Notes: a model not told the origin generated them from the letters alone. Positions 9,046-18,462 are shown, counted from the first letter of the stretch. The stretch: 64,000 nucleotides of DNA from Tenacibaculum soleae (GCF_001693415.1 NZ_MAKX01000001.1:186300-250299); one strand, 5' to 3'. Made by a program: numbers and translations.

Positions 9046-10533
9046 TTAACGAACTGTAAATTCTTGATTTTTAACCATACTTATTAATGCGTTTATATCA
9101 TCTTTAAGTACACGATCTTCTTCTAATTTAGCAACTTTACTTCTAATTAACTTAAAGTTTTCTTCAATAATAGGAGAAAATGTATTTGGCCTTCTAAAAT
9201 CCATTGCCTGCGCAGCGTACATAAATTCAATTGCCAATATCTTATCTAAGTTTCCTAAAATTTGATTAAATTTTCGTCCAGAGATACTTCCCATAGAAAC
9301 ATGATCTTCTTGTCCTAATGAAGTTGGAACACTATCTGCTGATGGAGGAAAACATAATGATTTATTTTCAGTAACCAATGCTGCTGTTGTGTATTGTGGA
9401 ATCATAAATCCTGAATTTAATCCTCCTGCCTCGGTTAATAACCTAGGTAAACCATGCTTTCCTTCTAATAATAAATAACAACGTCTGTCTGCTATATTTC
9501 CTAACTCAGAAACGGCTATTGATGTATAATCTAATGCCATTGCTAATGGCTGACCATGAAAATTACCTCCTGAGATTGCTTCTGTTTCACTTAATACAAT
9601 AGGATTATCAGTTACAGAGTTCATTTCTATTTCTGCTAATTCTTTTAAATGCGCATATGCATTTCTCGATGCTCCATGTACTTGAGGCATACAACGGATT
9701 GAGTATGGGTCTTGTACTCTTGGAAAACTATCATCAGCTGCGTTTTCAGAATCTTTTAACAACATACGCATACGTTCAGCTACTTTTAAATTCCCTTTAA
9801 ACGGACGAATCTTGTGTAATTCTTCTTTAAACGGAGAAACATTTCCTGAATACCCCTCTAAAGTCATAGCCCCAGTAACATCAGCTAAATCTAACACATA
9901 TTCCATTTTATTTAAACCTAAAATAGCATGCGCTAAAATAAACTGCGTTCCATTAATTAAGCCTAAACCTTCTTTTGCCATTAAAGTTAACGGTGCTAAG
10001 TTATTTTTCTCTAATACTTCTTTCGCTGATAAAATATCATCTCCTTGCCAAAATTCTCCTTCTCCTAATAATGGTAAAAACAAGTGAGATAATGGTGCTA
10101 AATCTCCTGAAGCACCTACTGATCCTTGCTCAGGAACAACAGGTAATAAATCGTTTTCAATAAAATAAATAATACGTTCAATCAATTCTATACGTACTCC
10201 TGAAAAACCTTGACAAAGTGCTTGCACCTTACAAATCATCATTATTTTAGATAATTTTTTATCAATAGGATTTCCAACACCAACTGCATGTGTAATTAAT
10301 AAATTCTCTTGTAATTTACTTGTTTCTTCAGGTGTAATTTGCACATCGCACAAAGGACCAAAACCTGTGTTTATTCCGTAAGTAGCAACATCAGAATTTG
10401 CCATTACCTCTACCTTTCTTCTACATTCATTTACTTTTTCTTTAGCCTCTTTTGTAATTACTGCTTTTAAAGTCCCTTCTGCTATCGCAATTACCTTATT
10501 TACAGTTAATTTATCTATTCCGTACTTAAACAT
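9046..10533 (-). CDS. hutH: histidine ammonia-lyase HutH
   Basis: HutH removes ammonia from L-histidine to give urocanate. The 495-residue protein carries the cofactor-forming tripeptide Ala-Ser-Gly at residues 141-143 within GSVGASGDLAPLSH, which cyclises to the MIO group, and the catalytic YGINTGFGP loop at 52-60. Later family landmarks include GNFHGQPLA and QEDHVSMGS. Length is normal for the family. It is the first gene of the hutH-hutU operon. The divergent LysR-type gene starts 79 bases away, and the shared intergenic region holds repeated TTGATAACT half-sites, so control by that regulator is likely. Confidence 0.97.
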   Translation of the reverse strand: MFKYGIDKLTVNKVIAIAEGTLKAVITKEAKEKVNECRRKVEVMANSDVATYGINTGFGPLCDVQITPEETSKLQENLLITHAVGVGNPIDKKLSKIMMICKVQALCQGFSGVRIELIERIIYFIENDLLPVVPEQGSVGASGDLAPLSHLFLPLLGEGEFWQGDDILSAKEVLEKNNLAPLTLMAKEGLGLINGTQFILAHAILGLNKMEYVLDLADVTGAMTLEGYSGNVSPFKEELHKIRPFKGNLKVAERMRMLLKDSENAADDSFPRVQDPYSIRCMPQVHGASRNAYAHLKELAEIEMNSVTDNPIVLSETEAISGGNFHGQPLAMALDYTSIAVSELGNIADRRCYLLLEGKHGLPRLLTEAGGLNSGFMIPQYTTAALVTENKSLCFPPSADSVPTSLGQEDHVSMGSISGRKFNQILGNLDKILAIEFMYAAQAMDFRRPNTFSPIIEENFKLIRSKVAKLEEDRVLKDDINALISMVKNQEFTVR

Positions 10534-10547
10534 TCGTTTCTATTTTA

Positions 10548-10581
10548 TAGTTATCAAAGTTATTTTTATTTTTGATAACTA
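10548..10581. promoter_or_regulatory. hut operator palindrome overlapping the hutH promoter
   Basis: Eleven-base arms TAGTTATCAAA (10548-10558) and TTTGATAACTA (10571-10581) form a perfect interrupted palindrome. The right arm also pairs with TATCAA at 10586-10591. On the minus strand a TAACTTTG box (10562-10555), 20 bases from a TTG at 10585-10583, fits a hutH promoter, so the palindrome overlaps the core promoter. LysR-type regulators bind such dyads. Assignment to the adjacent LysR protein is inference. Confidence 0.6.
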
Positions 10582-10602
10582 ACAATATCAATAAAGTTAA
10601 CC

Positions 10603-10625
10603 TTTAATAACTATGAGTTATCAAA
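10603..10625. promoter_or_regulatory. second hut half-site pair overlapping the lysR start codon
   Basis: TTTAATAACT (10603-10612) and AGTTATCAAA (10616-10625) are inverted copies with one mismatch, using the same 10-base half-site as the palindrome at 10548-10581. The site spans the ATG of the LysR gene, a position suited to autorepression. Confidence 0.5.
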
Positions 10626-11503
10626 TAGAATTGCGTCATTTTAAATATTTCTTAGCTGTTGCTGAAGATTTACATTTTAGAAAAGCTGCAGAACGTTTGT
10701 TTATTTCACAACCAGGTTTAAGCAGACAAATAAAACAAATGGAAGATGACCTAGGTATTCAGCTTTTTATTAGACATAACAGAAAAGTGCAATTAACAAC
10801 TGCAGGGTTACATTTAAAAAAAGAATTATCTAGAACTTTAAAAGATATTGACAACATTTTTGATGCTGCAAAATTATTGCAAGAAGGAAAGCAAGGAAAA
10901 CTAAATTTTGGATATGTAGGATCTGCCATGTTAGAAATTATTCCTGATTTGTTACTTCGCTTTAAAAAAGAACATCCTAACGTACAATTTGGGTTAAAAG
11001 AAATGGACAATCAAAAACAAATAGAATTGTTACTTTCTCAAAAAATAGATATTGGCTTTGTACGTTTAAATCGTGCTCCAAGAGGTTTAATCATTAAACC
11101 TATTTTACACGAAACTTTTTGTTTGGTTTTACCCGAAAACCATTCGGTAAATAATGATAATTTTAAAGGTTTACATACTTTAAAAAATGAGCCTTTTATT
11201 TTATTTGATCCTTCTTATAGCCCTTCGTATTACGAAAAAGTAATGCAAATTTTTGATGATAGTAATTTTGCACCAATTGTATCACACAATACCATTCATG
11301 CTGCCTCTATTTATAAGTTAGTTGAAAATAATTTTGGTTTATCTATCGTACCAAAATCGCTTTTACAAGGTTATAATATGCGTATAAAATATATAGAACT
11401 TAATAACATTCCGCAACGCACCACATTATCTATAATTTGGAATATTAATAATCTAAACCCTATTTTAAAATCGTTACTTAAAACGATAAACTCACAAAAT
11501 TAA
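10613..11503 (+). CDS. LysR family transcriptional regulator, probable hut regulator
   Basis: The 296-residue protein has the standard LysR layout: an N-terminal winged helix-turn-helix (about residues 5-65, with FRKAAERLFISQPGLSRQIK) and a C-terminal periplasmic-binding-like effector domain (about 90-290). It is divergently transcribed from hutH, the classical arrangement for a LysR regulator and its target. Histidine or urocanate is the expected effector, but nothing in the sequence proves it. Control of hut genes in Proteobacteria uses HutC and in Bacillus HutP, so a LysR here is a different solution. The start codon lies inside a half-site pair that suggests autoregulation. Confidence 0.93.
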   Translation: MSYQIELRHFKYFLAVAEDLHFRKAAERLFISQPGLSRQIKQMEDDLGIQLFIRHNRKVQLTTAGLHLKKELSRTLKDIDNIFDAAKLLQEGKQGKLNFGYVGSAMLEIIPDLLLRFKKEHPNVQFGLKEMDNQKQIELLLSQKIDIGFVRLNRAPRGLIIKPILHETFCLVLPENHSVNNDNFKGLHTLKNEPFILFDPSYSPSYYEKVMQIFDDSNFAPIVSHNTIHAASIYKLVENNFGLSIVPKSLLQGYNMRIKYIELNNIPQRTTLSIIWNINNLNPILKSLLKTINSQN

Positions 11504-11560
11504 AAACACATCTAATTTAAAATTCTTATTTTTATCCAAAGAAAAAGTTATGATTAACCT

Positions 11561-11884
11561 ATGATTTTCATTTCTAAACATATGGTTCCTAAAGGTTTTA
11601 TTGGTATAACCTTGTATCCTTTTATTTTTTTAAAACGAAAAGAGTTGAAACACGATTCAGAACTTATTAATCACGAAAAAATTCATTTAAAACAACAACA
11701 AGAGCTTTTAGTTATTTTCTTTTTTATTTTTTATTTTATCGAGTGGACTTACAAACTTATAAAATATCGAAATCGATTTTTAGCTTATAAAAACTTAAGT
11801 TTTGAGCGTGAAGCTTATGCTAATGAATATAATTTATACTACATTGAATCACGTAAATATTGGGCTTTTCTTAATTATTTATAA
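11561..11884 (+). CDS. small membrane protein with HExxH motif
   Basis: This 107-residue protein is not one I can name. It has an HEKIH motif at residues 38-42, followed by a strongly hydrophobic segment at 49-64 and an FEREAYANE segment at 81-89. HExxH followed by a helix and a downstream glutamate is the arrangement of gluzincin-type zinc peptidases, where the third zinc ligand is a Glu some 20-50 residues later. At this size it would be a minimal metallopeptidase-like domain, or an inactive relative. It stands alone, 57 bases after the LysR gene and 70 bases before the acyl-CoA mutase gene, all on the plus strand. Function is unknown. Confidence 0.75.
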   Translation: MIFISKHMVPKGFIGITLYPFIFLKRKELKHDSELINHEKIHLKQQQELLVIFFFIFYFIEWTYKLIKYRNRFLAYKNLSFEREAYANEYNLYYIESRKYWAFLNYL

Positions 11885-11954
11885 TCCTTAAACAATTCTT
11901 ATATCTTTTAAGAAATTCGTAAATTGCCACATCAATTTTCTATAAAATTTACGA

Positions 11955-14900
11955 ATGGAACAAATAGCACCTTATAAACCAATACATAAAGTTAGAATTG
12001 TAACAGCAGCTTCATTATTTGATGGGCACGATGCTGCCATAAATATTATGCGACGAATTATTCAATCTACCGGAGTAGAAGTAATTCATTTAGGGCATGA
12101 TAGAAGTGTTGAAGAAGTGGTTAACTGTGCCATACAAGAAGATGCCAATGCTATTGCAATGACGTCTTACCAAGGTGGACATACTGAGTATTTTAAATAC
12201 ATGTATGATTTATTGAAGGAAAAAGGTGCTGAACACATCAAAATTTTTGGTGGTGGTGGTGGTGTAATTCTTCCTGAAGAAATTAAAGAACTGATGGATT
12301 ATGGAATTACGCGTATCTACTCTCCAGATGATGGTCGTGAGCTTGGTTTACAAGGAATGATTAATGATTTGGTAAAAACTTCGGATTTTGCTATTGGAGA
12401 TAAATTAACGATAAAGCTTGATGATTTAGCAAAAAAAGAAATTGGAAGCATTGCAAGAACTATTTCTTCTGCTGAAAACTTTCCTGAAGTTGCCAAAGAA
12501 ACTTTAGATGCTATTCACGAAAAAAATAAAAACTCTAAAACGCCTGTTTTAGGAATTACAGGAACTGGTGGAGCAGGAAAATCAAGTTTGGTAGACGAAT
12601 TAGTACGTCGTTTTTTAATTGATTTTCCAAATAAAACAATTGGATTAATTTCTGTTGATCCATCAAAAAGAAAAACTGGTGGAGCTTTATTAGGAGATCG
12701 TATTCGTATGAATGCCATTAACAACGAGCGTGTGTATATGCGATCGTTAGCTACGCGTCAATCTAATTTAGCTTTATCGAAATATGTAAATGAAGCGGTA
12801 GAAGTTTTAAAAGCTGCTGAATTTGATTTAATTATTTTAGAAACTTCAGGTATTGGGCAATCTGATACCGAAATTATAGAGCATTCTGATACTTCTTTAT
12901 ATGTAATGACTCCTGAATTTGGTGCTGCTACGCAATTAGAAAAAATCGATATGCTTGATTTTGCCGATTTAGTCGCCATCAACAAGTTTGACAAACGTGG
13001 TGCTTTAGATGCAATTCGTGATGTGAAAAAGCAATATATGCGCAACAACAATTTATGGGATGTTCATATGGATGATATGCCTGTATTTGGAACCATTGCA
13101 TCACAATTTAACGACCCAGGAATGAATACGTTGTACAAGCGTATTATGGATAAATTGGTAGAAAAAACTGGTGTTGATTTAAAATCTAACATGGAAATTA
13201 CCAAAGAAATGTCTGAAAAGATATTTGTAATTCCGCCAAGTAGAGTGCGCTATTTATCTGAAATATCAGAAAGTAATAGAGCGTACAATAAAAAAGTTGA
13301 TGATCAAGTATTGGTTGCTCAAAAATTATATGGTATTCATCAAACAATTGAATCTATTACAAATTCAGCTGTAGAAATTATTAAAAGTGGATTAAGTGAA
13401 GATAAGATTCTGAAACAAATTCAGAATGATGAACAAGATTTTGTTAAACTATTGGTTGCTCAGTTTGATAAGGTAAAATTAAATCTAGATCCACATAATT
13501 GGGAAGTTATTTTAAACTGGCAAGAAAAGGTTAAAAAATACAAAAACCCTATTTATACTTTTAAAGTACGTGATAAGGAAATCAATATAAAAACACATAG
13601 CGAATCGTTATCGCACACGCAAATACCAAAAGTATCTTTACCAAAATACCAAGCTTGGGGAGATTTATTACGTTGGAATTTACAAGAAAATGTTCCAGGA
13701 GAATTTCCGTATGCATCCGGATTATATCCGTTTAAAAGAACAGGTGAAGACCCAACAAGAATGTTTGCTGGTGAAGGTGGTCCTGAACGTACCAACAGAC
13801 GTTTTCATTATGTGAGTTTAGGCATGCCTGCAAAACGTTTGTCTACCGCTTTTGACAGTGTTACTTTATATGGAAATGATCCTGGTGTAAGGCCCGATAT
13901 TTATGGTAAAATTGGTAATGCAGGAGTTTCTATTTGCTGTTTAGATGATGCTAAAAAATTATATTCTGGTTTTGATTTAAGCCATGCAATGACTTCGGTT
14001 TCTATGACCATTAATGGGCCTGCACCAATGTTGCTAGGTTTTTTTATGAATGCTGCCATTGATCAGAATTGTGAAAAATACATCAAAGAAAATAAATTAG
14101 AAAAAACTGTTGAAGCTAAATTTAAAGAAATTTACGATTCAAAAGGGTTAGAAAGACCAAAATATCAAGGAGATTTACCAGAAGGAAATGATGGTTTAGG
14201 ACTAATGCTTTTAGGTTTAACAGGAGATATGGTTTTACCTGTTGATGTTTATCAACAAATAAAAACAAGCACTTTAGCACAGGTTAGAGGAACTGTACAA
14301 GCAGATATTTTAAAGGAAGATCAAGCACAAAATACTTGTATTTTTTCTACTGAATTTGCCTTGCGTTTAATGGGAGATGTACAAGAATACTTTATCGAAA
14401 AGCAAGTACGTAATTTTTACTCAGTTTCAATTTCTGGATACCATATTGCCGAAGCTGGTGCCAACCCAATTACGCAATTAGCGTTAACATTATCAAACGG
14501 ATTTACCTATGTTGAGTACTACTTATCTCGTGGTATGGACATCAATAAATTTGGCCCAAATTTATCGTTCTTTTTCTCAAACGGAATCGACCCTGAATAT
14601 TCAGTAATTGGTCGTGTAGCTCGTAAAATATGGGCAAAAGCCATGAAACATAAATACGGAGCTAATGCAAGGGCGCAAATGTTAAAGTATCATATTCAAA
14701 CTTCTGGACGTTCTTTGCATGCTCAAGAAATTGATTTTAATGATATCAGAACTACGTTACAAGCTTTGTATGCAATAAACGACAACTGTAACTCCTTACA
14801 CACAAACGCCTACGATGAAGCCATTACTACGCCTACCGAAGAATCGGTACGTAGAGCGATGGCAATTCAGTTAATTATCAACAAAGAATTAGGATTAGCT

Positions 14901-15386
14901 AAAAACGAAAACCCGATTCAAGGAGCTTTTATTATTGAAGAGTTAACCGATTTAGTAGAAGAAGCAGTATTAACTGAGTTCGATAGAATTACCGAACGTG
15001 GTGGTGTTTTAGGAGCTATGGAAACGATGTATCAGCGTAGTAAAATACAAGAAGAAAGTTTGTATTACGAAACCTTAAAACATACAGGAGAATTTCCTAT
15101 TATTGGAGTAAACACTTTTTTGAGTTCTAAAGGATCACCAACAGTTCAACCTGCCGAGGTTATCCGTGCAACGGAAAAAGAAAAGCAGTTTCAGATTCAA
15201 ACTAAAGAATTGCTAAACAAAGCTAATGACGGTAAAGTGCAAGAGCAATTGGCTATTTTACAACAAGCTGCCATTCAAAATGAAAACTTATTTGATAAGT
15301 TAATGGAAGCTACAAAGTTTTGTTCTTTAGGACAAATCACTGAAGCTTTATTTAAAGTTGGTGGTCAGTACAGAAGGAATATGTAA
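11955..15386 (+). CDS. icmF: fused isobutyryl-CoA mutase-type protein IcmF (B12 domain, G-protein chaperone, mutase)
   Basis: The 1143-residue protein joins three parts. Residues 12-140 are the adenosylcobalamin-binding domain with DGHDAA (His25 as the lower cobalt ligand) and SYQGGH. Residues 195-420 are a MeaB-like GTPase with P-loop GTGGAGKSS at 203-211 and NKFD as the guanine-specificity motif. From about 560 onward is the mutase barrel, with [18 protein letters not shown] near residue 590 and [11 protein letters not shown]. This order is diagnostic of IcmF, which rearranges isobutyryl-CoA and butyryl-CoA or related branched acyl-CoAs and carries its own repair chaperone. The FKR-type substrate loop differs from the tyrosine-containing loop of methylmalonyl-CoA mutase. 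Exact substrate preference is not settled by sequence. A strong terminator follows. Confidence 0.95.
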   Translation: MEQIAPYKPIHKVRIVTAASLFDGHDAAINIMRRIIQSTGVEVIHLGHDRSVEEVVNCAIQEDANAIAMTSYQGGHTEYFKYMYDLLKEKGAEHIKIFGGGGGVILPEEIKELMDYGITRIYSPDDGRELGLQGMINDLVKTSDFAIGDKLTIKLDDLAKKEIGSIARTISSAENFPEVAKETLDAIHEKNKNSKTPVLGITGTGGAGKSSLVDELVRRFLIDFPNKTIGLISVDPSKRKTGGALLGDRIRMNAINNERVYMRSLATRQSNLALSKYVNEAVEVLKAAEFDLIILETSGIGQSDTEIIEHSDTSLYVMTPEFGAATQLEKIDMLDFADLVAINKFDKRGALDAIRDVKKQYMRNNNLWDVHMDDMPVFGTIASQFNDPGMNTLYKRIMDKLVEKTGVDLKSNMEITKEMSEKIFVIPPSRVRYLSEISESNRAYNKKVDDQVLVAQKLYGIHQTIESITNSAVEIIKSGLSEDKILKQIQNDEQDFVKLLVAQFDKVKLNLDPHNWEVILNWQEKVKKYKNPIYTFKVRDKEINIKTHSESLSHTQIPKVSLPKYQAWGDLLRWNLQENVPGEFPYASGLYPFKRTGEDPTRMFAGEGGPERTNRRFHYVSLGMPAKRLSTAFDSVTLYGNDPGVRPDIYGKIGNAGVSICCLDDAKKLYSGFDLSHAMTSVSMTINGPAPMLLGFFMNAAIDQNCEKYIKENKLEKTVEAKFKEIYDSKGLERPKYQGDLPEGNDGLGLMLLGLTGDMVLPVDVYQQIKTSTLAQVRGTVQADILKEDQAQNTCIFSTEFALRLMGDVQEYFIEKQVRNFYSVSISGYHIAEAGANPITQLALTLSNGFTYVEYYLSRGMDINKFGPNLSFFFSNGIDPEYSVIGRVARKIWAKAMKHKYGANARAQMLKYHIQTSGRSLHAQEIDFNDIRTTLQALYAINDNCNSLHTNAYDEAITTPTEESVRRAMAIQLIINKELGLAKNENPIQGAFIIEELTDLVEEAVLTEFDRITERGGVLGAMETMYQRSKIQEESLYYETLKHTGEFPIIGVNTFLSSKGSPTVQPAEVIRATEKEKQFQIQTKELLNKANDGKVQEQLAILQQAAIQNENLFDKLMEATKFCSLGQITEALFKVGGQYRRNM

Positions 15387-15410
15387 GTAAACAATGTTTA
15401 CAAATAAGTT

Positions 15411-15440
15411 AAAAACCTCACATTAATTTGTGAGGTTTTT
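15411..15440 (+). terminator. terminator after icmF
   Basis: Perfect 12-base arms AAAAACCTCACA and TGTGAGGTTTTT surround a 6-base loop and run into further T residues. It lies 25 bases past the icmF stop. Confidence 0.85.
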
Positions 15441-15509
15441 TTTAGGCTTTTTTTCCTATAATTTGTAATGTTTTAGATAAAAATAGACCAATTGGATAAA
15501 TGAGATAAT

Positions 15510-16145
15510 ATGACCCTTAGAAATCAATTAAAAGAGCACGCTGATAACAGTGCCAAAAACATACCTAAAGAAGCAAAAGATATAATGCTAGCTGGTATTG
15601 ATAAACTAGAAAAAACTGATATTATAAAAAACGCAACAAAAAAAGGTGATATTTTCCCAGACTTTTCTTTACCTAATGCAAAAGGAGAATTAACTTCTCT
15701 TAACGCGCTTCTTGAAAAAGGAAAAGTTGTACTTACTTTTTATAGGGGTGGTTGGTGCCCTTATTGTAATCTTGCTTTAAAAGCATTACAAAATGTAGTG
15801 CCACAAATTAAAGAGAAAAATACTACACTAGTTGCTGTTACTCCTGAAACACCCGATAACACGCTTTCGGTTAAAGAAAAAAACGAGTTAGATTTCGAAA
15901 TTTTAACTAGTAAAGACAACGGACTAGCAAGATCTTTAGGTTTAACTTACAAGTTACCAAAAGAGCTAGCTGATTTATATAAAAAATTCGGAATAGACCT
16001 ATTAGAAAGTCAAGGAAATAAAACTAATGAGTTGCCTATTGCTGCAACCTATATTATTGAAACCGATAAAAAAATAACCTACAGCTTTATTACTGAAGAT
16101 TATAAATTAAGAGCAGAGCCTTCTGATATTATTGCTGCACTTTAA
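15510..16145 (+). CDS. peroxiredoxin-like AhpC/TSA family protein
   Basis: The 211-residue cytoplasmic protein has a thioredoxin fold with FYRGGWCPYCNLAL at residues 78-90. A WCPYC active site with two cysteines is typical of the peroxiredoxin-like branch of the AhpC/TSA family, which reduces peroxides or acts as a thiol oxidoreductase. An N-terminal helical extension of about 45 residues precedes the fold (DFSLPNAKG begins near 51). No signal peptide is seen. It is a single-gene unit between the icmF terminator and a bidirectional terminator. The electron donor is unknown. Confidence 0.9.
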   Translation: MTLRNQLKEHADNSAKNIPKEAKDIMLAGIDKLEKTDIIKNATKKGDIFPDFSLPNAKGELTSLNALLEKGKVVLTFYRGGWCPYCNLALKALQNVVPQIKEKNTTLVAVTPETPDNTLSVKEKNELDFEILTSKDNGLARSLGLTYKLPKELADLYKKFGIDLLESQGNKTNELPIAATYIIETDKKITYSFITEDYKLRAEPSDIIAAL

Positions 16146-16162
16146 TTTACTGATTTAAATTT

Positions 16163-16200
16163 AAAAAAAGTCAGCTCAAGTATTTGAGCTGACTTTTTTT
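16163..16200. terminator. bidirectional terminator between convergent genes
   Basis: Seventeen-base arms (16163-16179 and 16184-16200, core AAGTCAGCTCAA) form a perfect stem with A- and T-runs on either side. It serves both the peroxiredoxin gene and the converging minus-strand membrane-protein operon. Confidence 0.9.
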
Positions 16201-16225
16201 ATGTTAAAAGAATCGATTTTAATTA

Positions 16226-16600
16226 CTATTTATTTTCTATTTGTAAAGTAGCTTGTTTACTTGCTTTTCTTCCTTTTAAAAAAAAGAGAATAAAAAATAT
16301 CATTACAACTCCTAAATAAATGGAGAACCCTCCTATTTTTGCACTTAAAGTTTCTACCAAACCTTTATAGCTAGATAAACTATATATTTCTAAAATACGT
16401 AGTGCAAAACCAACATTTAATAAATAAAAACCAATTTTAAAAAGCTTATTTGTAGCCATTGCAATTTCTACCTTTTGATGAAAAATATCTAACATAAATA
16501 TTTTACTATTTTTAAAAAGGTGATATGACACAAACGTTGTTAATCCAATTGCTATTGGTAAATAAATAATGTAGGCGATTAATTCTAATGAAGTGTTCAT
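16226..16600 (-). CDS. small membrane protein, paralogue of its upstream neighbour
   Basis: The 124-residue product has three or four hydrophobic segments (about 5-25, 52-72, 88-108) and a basic, charged C-terminus. I do not recognise a named family. It resembles the protein encoded directly upstream: both have a K-N-x-x-(I/V)-(F/Y)-(M/I)-L motif after the first helix and a YLLN-(V/I)-G motif in the second. Only two bases separate the genes. It is the last gene of a GbsR-linked operon and is followed by a bidirectional terminator. Confidence 0.8.
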   Translation of the reverse strand: MNTSLELIAYIIYLPIAIGLTTFVSYHLFKNSKIFMLDIFHQKVEIAMATNKLFKIGFYLLNVGFALRILEIYSLSSYKGLVETLSAKIGGFSIYLGVVMIFFILFFLKGRKASKQATLQIENK

Positions 16601-16602
16601 AG

Positions 16603-16947
16603 TTATTGATTTTTAAAGTGTTTGTGAATTAAATAAACTGTATAAATATTAATAAAATGGAGTGAGGCAATTATAAGAATCATATAACTTAACCTATTTG
16701 TTATTTCTAGTATTACTTCTTCTAAACTATTTATATGATTCATTGTATTTAAACTCCAAACGATTAAACCAATGTTTAACAAATAATAAGCGATTCTTAA
16801 AAGATTATTTATACCGTTTCCAAAATTGATTCTATCAAGAAAATAATTTAGAATATATACTTGCCCATTTTTATAACAAGCCTCTCCTACCCAAAGAACA
16901 ATTGTACTTGATAGTAATAGGTATATCATGTATGTGAATTGACTCAT
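16603..16947 (-). CDS. small membrane protein, first copy of the paralogous pair
   Basis: I place the start at the ATG at 16947-16945 (protein begins MSQFTYMIYLL, 114 residues), because it overlaps the TGA of the upstream gene as ATGA, a translational-coupling layout. A longer frame from 17013 would run through the upstream coding sequence. Three or four hydrophobic segments are predicted by eye. Shared motifs (CYKNGQVYIL after helix 1, YYLLNIG in helix 2) mark it as a paralogue of the next gene. No function is known. A pair of small related membrane proteins made in tandem may work as a heterodimer, which is inference. Confidence 0.8.
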   Translation of the reverse strand: MSQFTYMIYLLLSSTIVLWVGEACYKNGQVYILNYFLDRINFGNGINNLLRIAYYLLNIGLIVWSLNTMNHINSLEEVILEITNRLSYMILIIASLHFINIYTVYLIHKHFKNQ

Positions 16948-17315
16948 ATTTCTTTTTTTATCATTTCTAAAATATAAGTCCAATGAATTGATAAAATTAC
17001 TGGTATAGCACATAATATGTAATAAATAATATGGTTTTTGCCGATATTATACTCACCAACAAAAAAACAAGCACTAAAAAAAAGCACAACTGACGCACCA
17101 TAAATCAACATTAATTTCCGTTCTAACTTGCTAATAGTACCTGAATAAAATAAAGTGAGTAAGAATGAAAACACATGAAAGATTCCTATCACAAAGGCTA
17201 AAACAGCTGCTAAAGAGAGGAAATCATTTTCTAAAATTGATAAAATTAAGAGCATTAAAAACGGAATCATTAAAACTCTATTAATCCATGTTATTATTAA
17301 GATGTTTATTTTCAT
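16944..17315 (-). CDS. small four-helix membrane protein
   Basis: The 123-residue product is almost entirely hydrophobic, with four segments at about residues 5-27, 31-58, 67-88 and 95-115 joined by short charged loops. I cannot assign a family. It follows the GbsR-type regulator gene by 38 bases and overlaps the next gene by four bases (ATGA), so the three membrane proteins are made as a block. The regulator in first position suggests the block is controlled by the same signal. Four-helix proteins of this size occur among small transporters and membrane-stress proteins, but no motif identifies one here. Confidence 0.8.
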   Translation of the reverse strand: MKINILIITWINRVLMIPFLMLLILSILENDFLSLAAVLAFVIGIFHVFSFLLTLFYSGTISKLERKLMLIYGASVVLFFSACFFVGEYNIGKNHIIYYILCAIPVILSIHWTYILEMIKKEI

Positions 17316-17353
17316 AGTTTCAGAAATATTTGAAAGTTTTATTTTAAATTTTT

Positions 17354-17860
17354 TTACTTTTTTATCATTTTTGTAAAACTCGATAATAACCAGTGTTCAT
17401 CAGCCTTAATTGTTTTATCAAGAATAGTATTAACTGCATTTGTTACGGTAGCTAAATCTTTCATTACTTTTTTAAACTCCATCGCATCTTCAGAATTATC
17501 ATTTACATCGTTTTGTAACTCATCTAAAACTTTTAAAACAGGTTCAATCTCTCTTTTCTTGCGCTCTTTGGTAACTTGTTTAAATAATTCCCAAATATCT
17601 TTATCAGCAACAAAAAATTCCTTGCGCTCTCCTATTACAAACTCTTTGCTTACGATTCCCCAATCTATTAACGCTCTTACATTCATATTTACGTTTCCTC
17701 TAGATATCTTTAGAGTTTCCATAATAGCATCTGCAGACATTGGTTTGTTGGAAACTAACAATAAAGCGTGTACTTGCGCCATTGTTTTATTAATTCCCCA
17801 ACTTGTAGCTAAGCTTCCCCAAGTATGAATGTATTTTAATTTTGCTTCATCTAAATTCAT
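17354..17860 (-). CDS. GbsR/MarR family transcriptional regulator
   Basis: The 168-residue protein has a winged helix-turn-helix in its first 85 residues (MSADAIMETLKISRGNVNMNVRALIDWGIV matches the family but is split here by its helices) and a helical C-terminal dimerisation region. It matches the GbsR-type branch of MarR regulators, some of which respond to choline or osmotic conditions. The start ATG at 17860 is only 4 bases from a TATATTTG promoter box, so the transcript may lack a leader. An 8-base palindrome inside the promoter suggests autoregulation. The three membrane-protein genes downstream are the probable targets. Confidence 0.9.
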   Translation of the reverse strand: MNLDEAKLKYIHTWGSLATSWGINKTMAQVHALLLVSNKPMSADAIMETLKISRGNVNMNVRALIDWGIVSKEFVIGERKEFFVADKDIWELFKQVTKERKKREIEPVLKVLDELQNDVNDNSEDAMEFKKVMKDLATVTNAVNTILDKTIKADEHWLLSSFTKMIKK

Positions 17861-17864
17861 ACTA

Positions 17865-17894
17865 CAAATATAACACTAATTATTAAACTTTCAA
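17865..17894 (-). promoter_or_regulatory. promoter of the GbsR operon
   Basis: On the minus strand ATTG (17895-17892) is followed after 19 bases by TATATTTG (17872-17865), a good match to the Bacteroidota promoter. The box ends 4 bases before the ATG. Confidence 0.55.
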
Positions 17895-17900
17895 TAATTA
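17877..17900. promoter_or_regulatory. candidate GbsR operator palindrome
   Basis: TAATTATT (17877-17884) and AATAATTA (17893-17900) are perfect inverted arms with an 8-base spacer, lying between and over the promoter boxes of the regulator gene. In AT-rich DNA such repeats can occur by chance, so this is tentative. Confidence 0.4.
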
Positions 17901-17979
17901 CTGAAAATAAAATATTGATTTTTTTTAAATTATTTTGTAATACTTTTAATTAAGCGAATACTAATTAATAAAAACAACT

Positions 17980-18462
17980 TTGAGTAACGATTTTTATATA
18001 ACATCTATATTACCACATGCAGGTCTTATTATTAAGTTATGCAGGGCATATACAGATTCACAACAAGATTTTGAAGACTTTTACCAAGAAGCATGCTTAC
18101 AAATTTGGAAAAGCAGAGATGCTTTTCAGGAAAAATCGAAATGGAGTACTTGGATTTATCGAATTACTTTAAACGTTTGTTTAACCTTAAATAAAAGAAA
18201 CAAACGAAGAAATAATATCCCTGAAACACTTCATGAAGAGTCAGAAAAAAACACTGCATTTAAAAATGAAGATTTGAATCTTTTATATGATGCTATTAAA
18301 AAATTATCTGAAACCGACAGGGCTATTATTTTATTGCATTTAGAAGAAAACCCTTACAAAGAAATTGCTGCAATTATAGGAACGAGCACCAATAATATTG
18401 CGGTTCGTATTAACAGAATTAAAAAACAATTAAAAATATTATTAGATGGAAAAATCAATTGA
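17980..18462 (+). CDS. ECF-type RNA polymerase sigma factor
   Basis: The 160-residue protein has sigma region 2 (FEDFYQEACLQIWK and WSTWIYRITLNVCL, about residues 30-75) and region 4 (LSETDRAIILLHLEENPYKEIAAIIG, here noted in parts, about 108-155), with no region 3, which defines the ECF group. The start is a TTG at 17980-17982. There is no in-frame ATG upstream before a stop at 17962, and none early in the protein. Its stop overlaps the next gene by 17 bases, and that gene encodes a membrane protein, so a sigma/anti-sigma pair is plausible. The target regulon is unknown. Confidence 0.88.
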   Translation: MSNDFYITSILPHAGLIIKLCRAYTDSQQDFEDFYQEACLQIWKSRDAFQEKSKWSTWIYRITLNVCLTLNKRNKRRNNIPETLHEESEKNTAFKNEDLNLLYDAIKKLSETDRAIILLHLEENPYKEIAAIIGTSTNNIAVRINRIKKQLKILLDGKIN

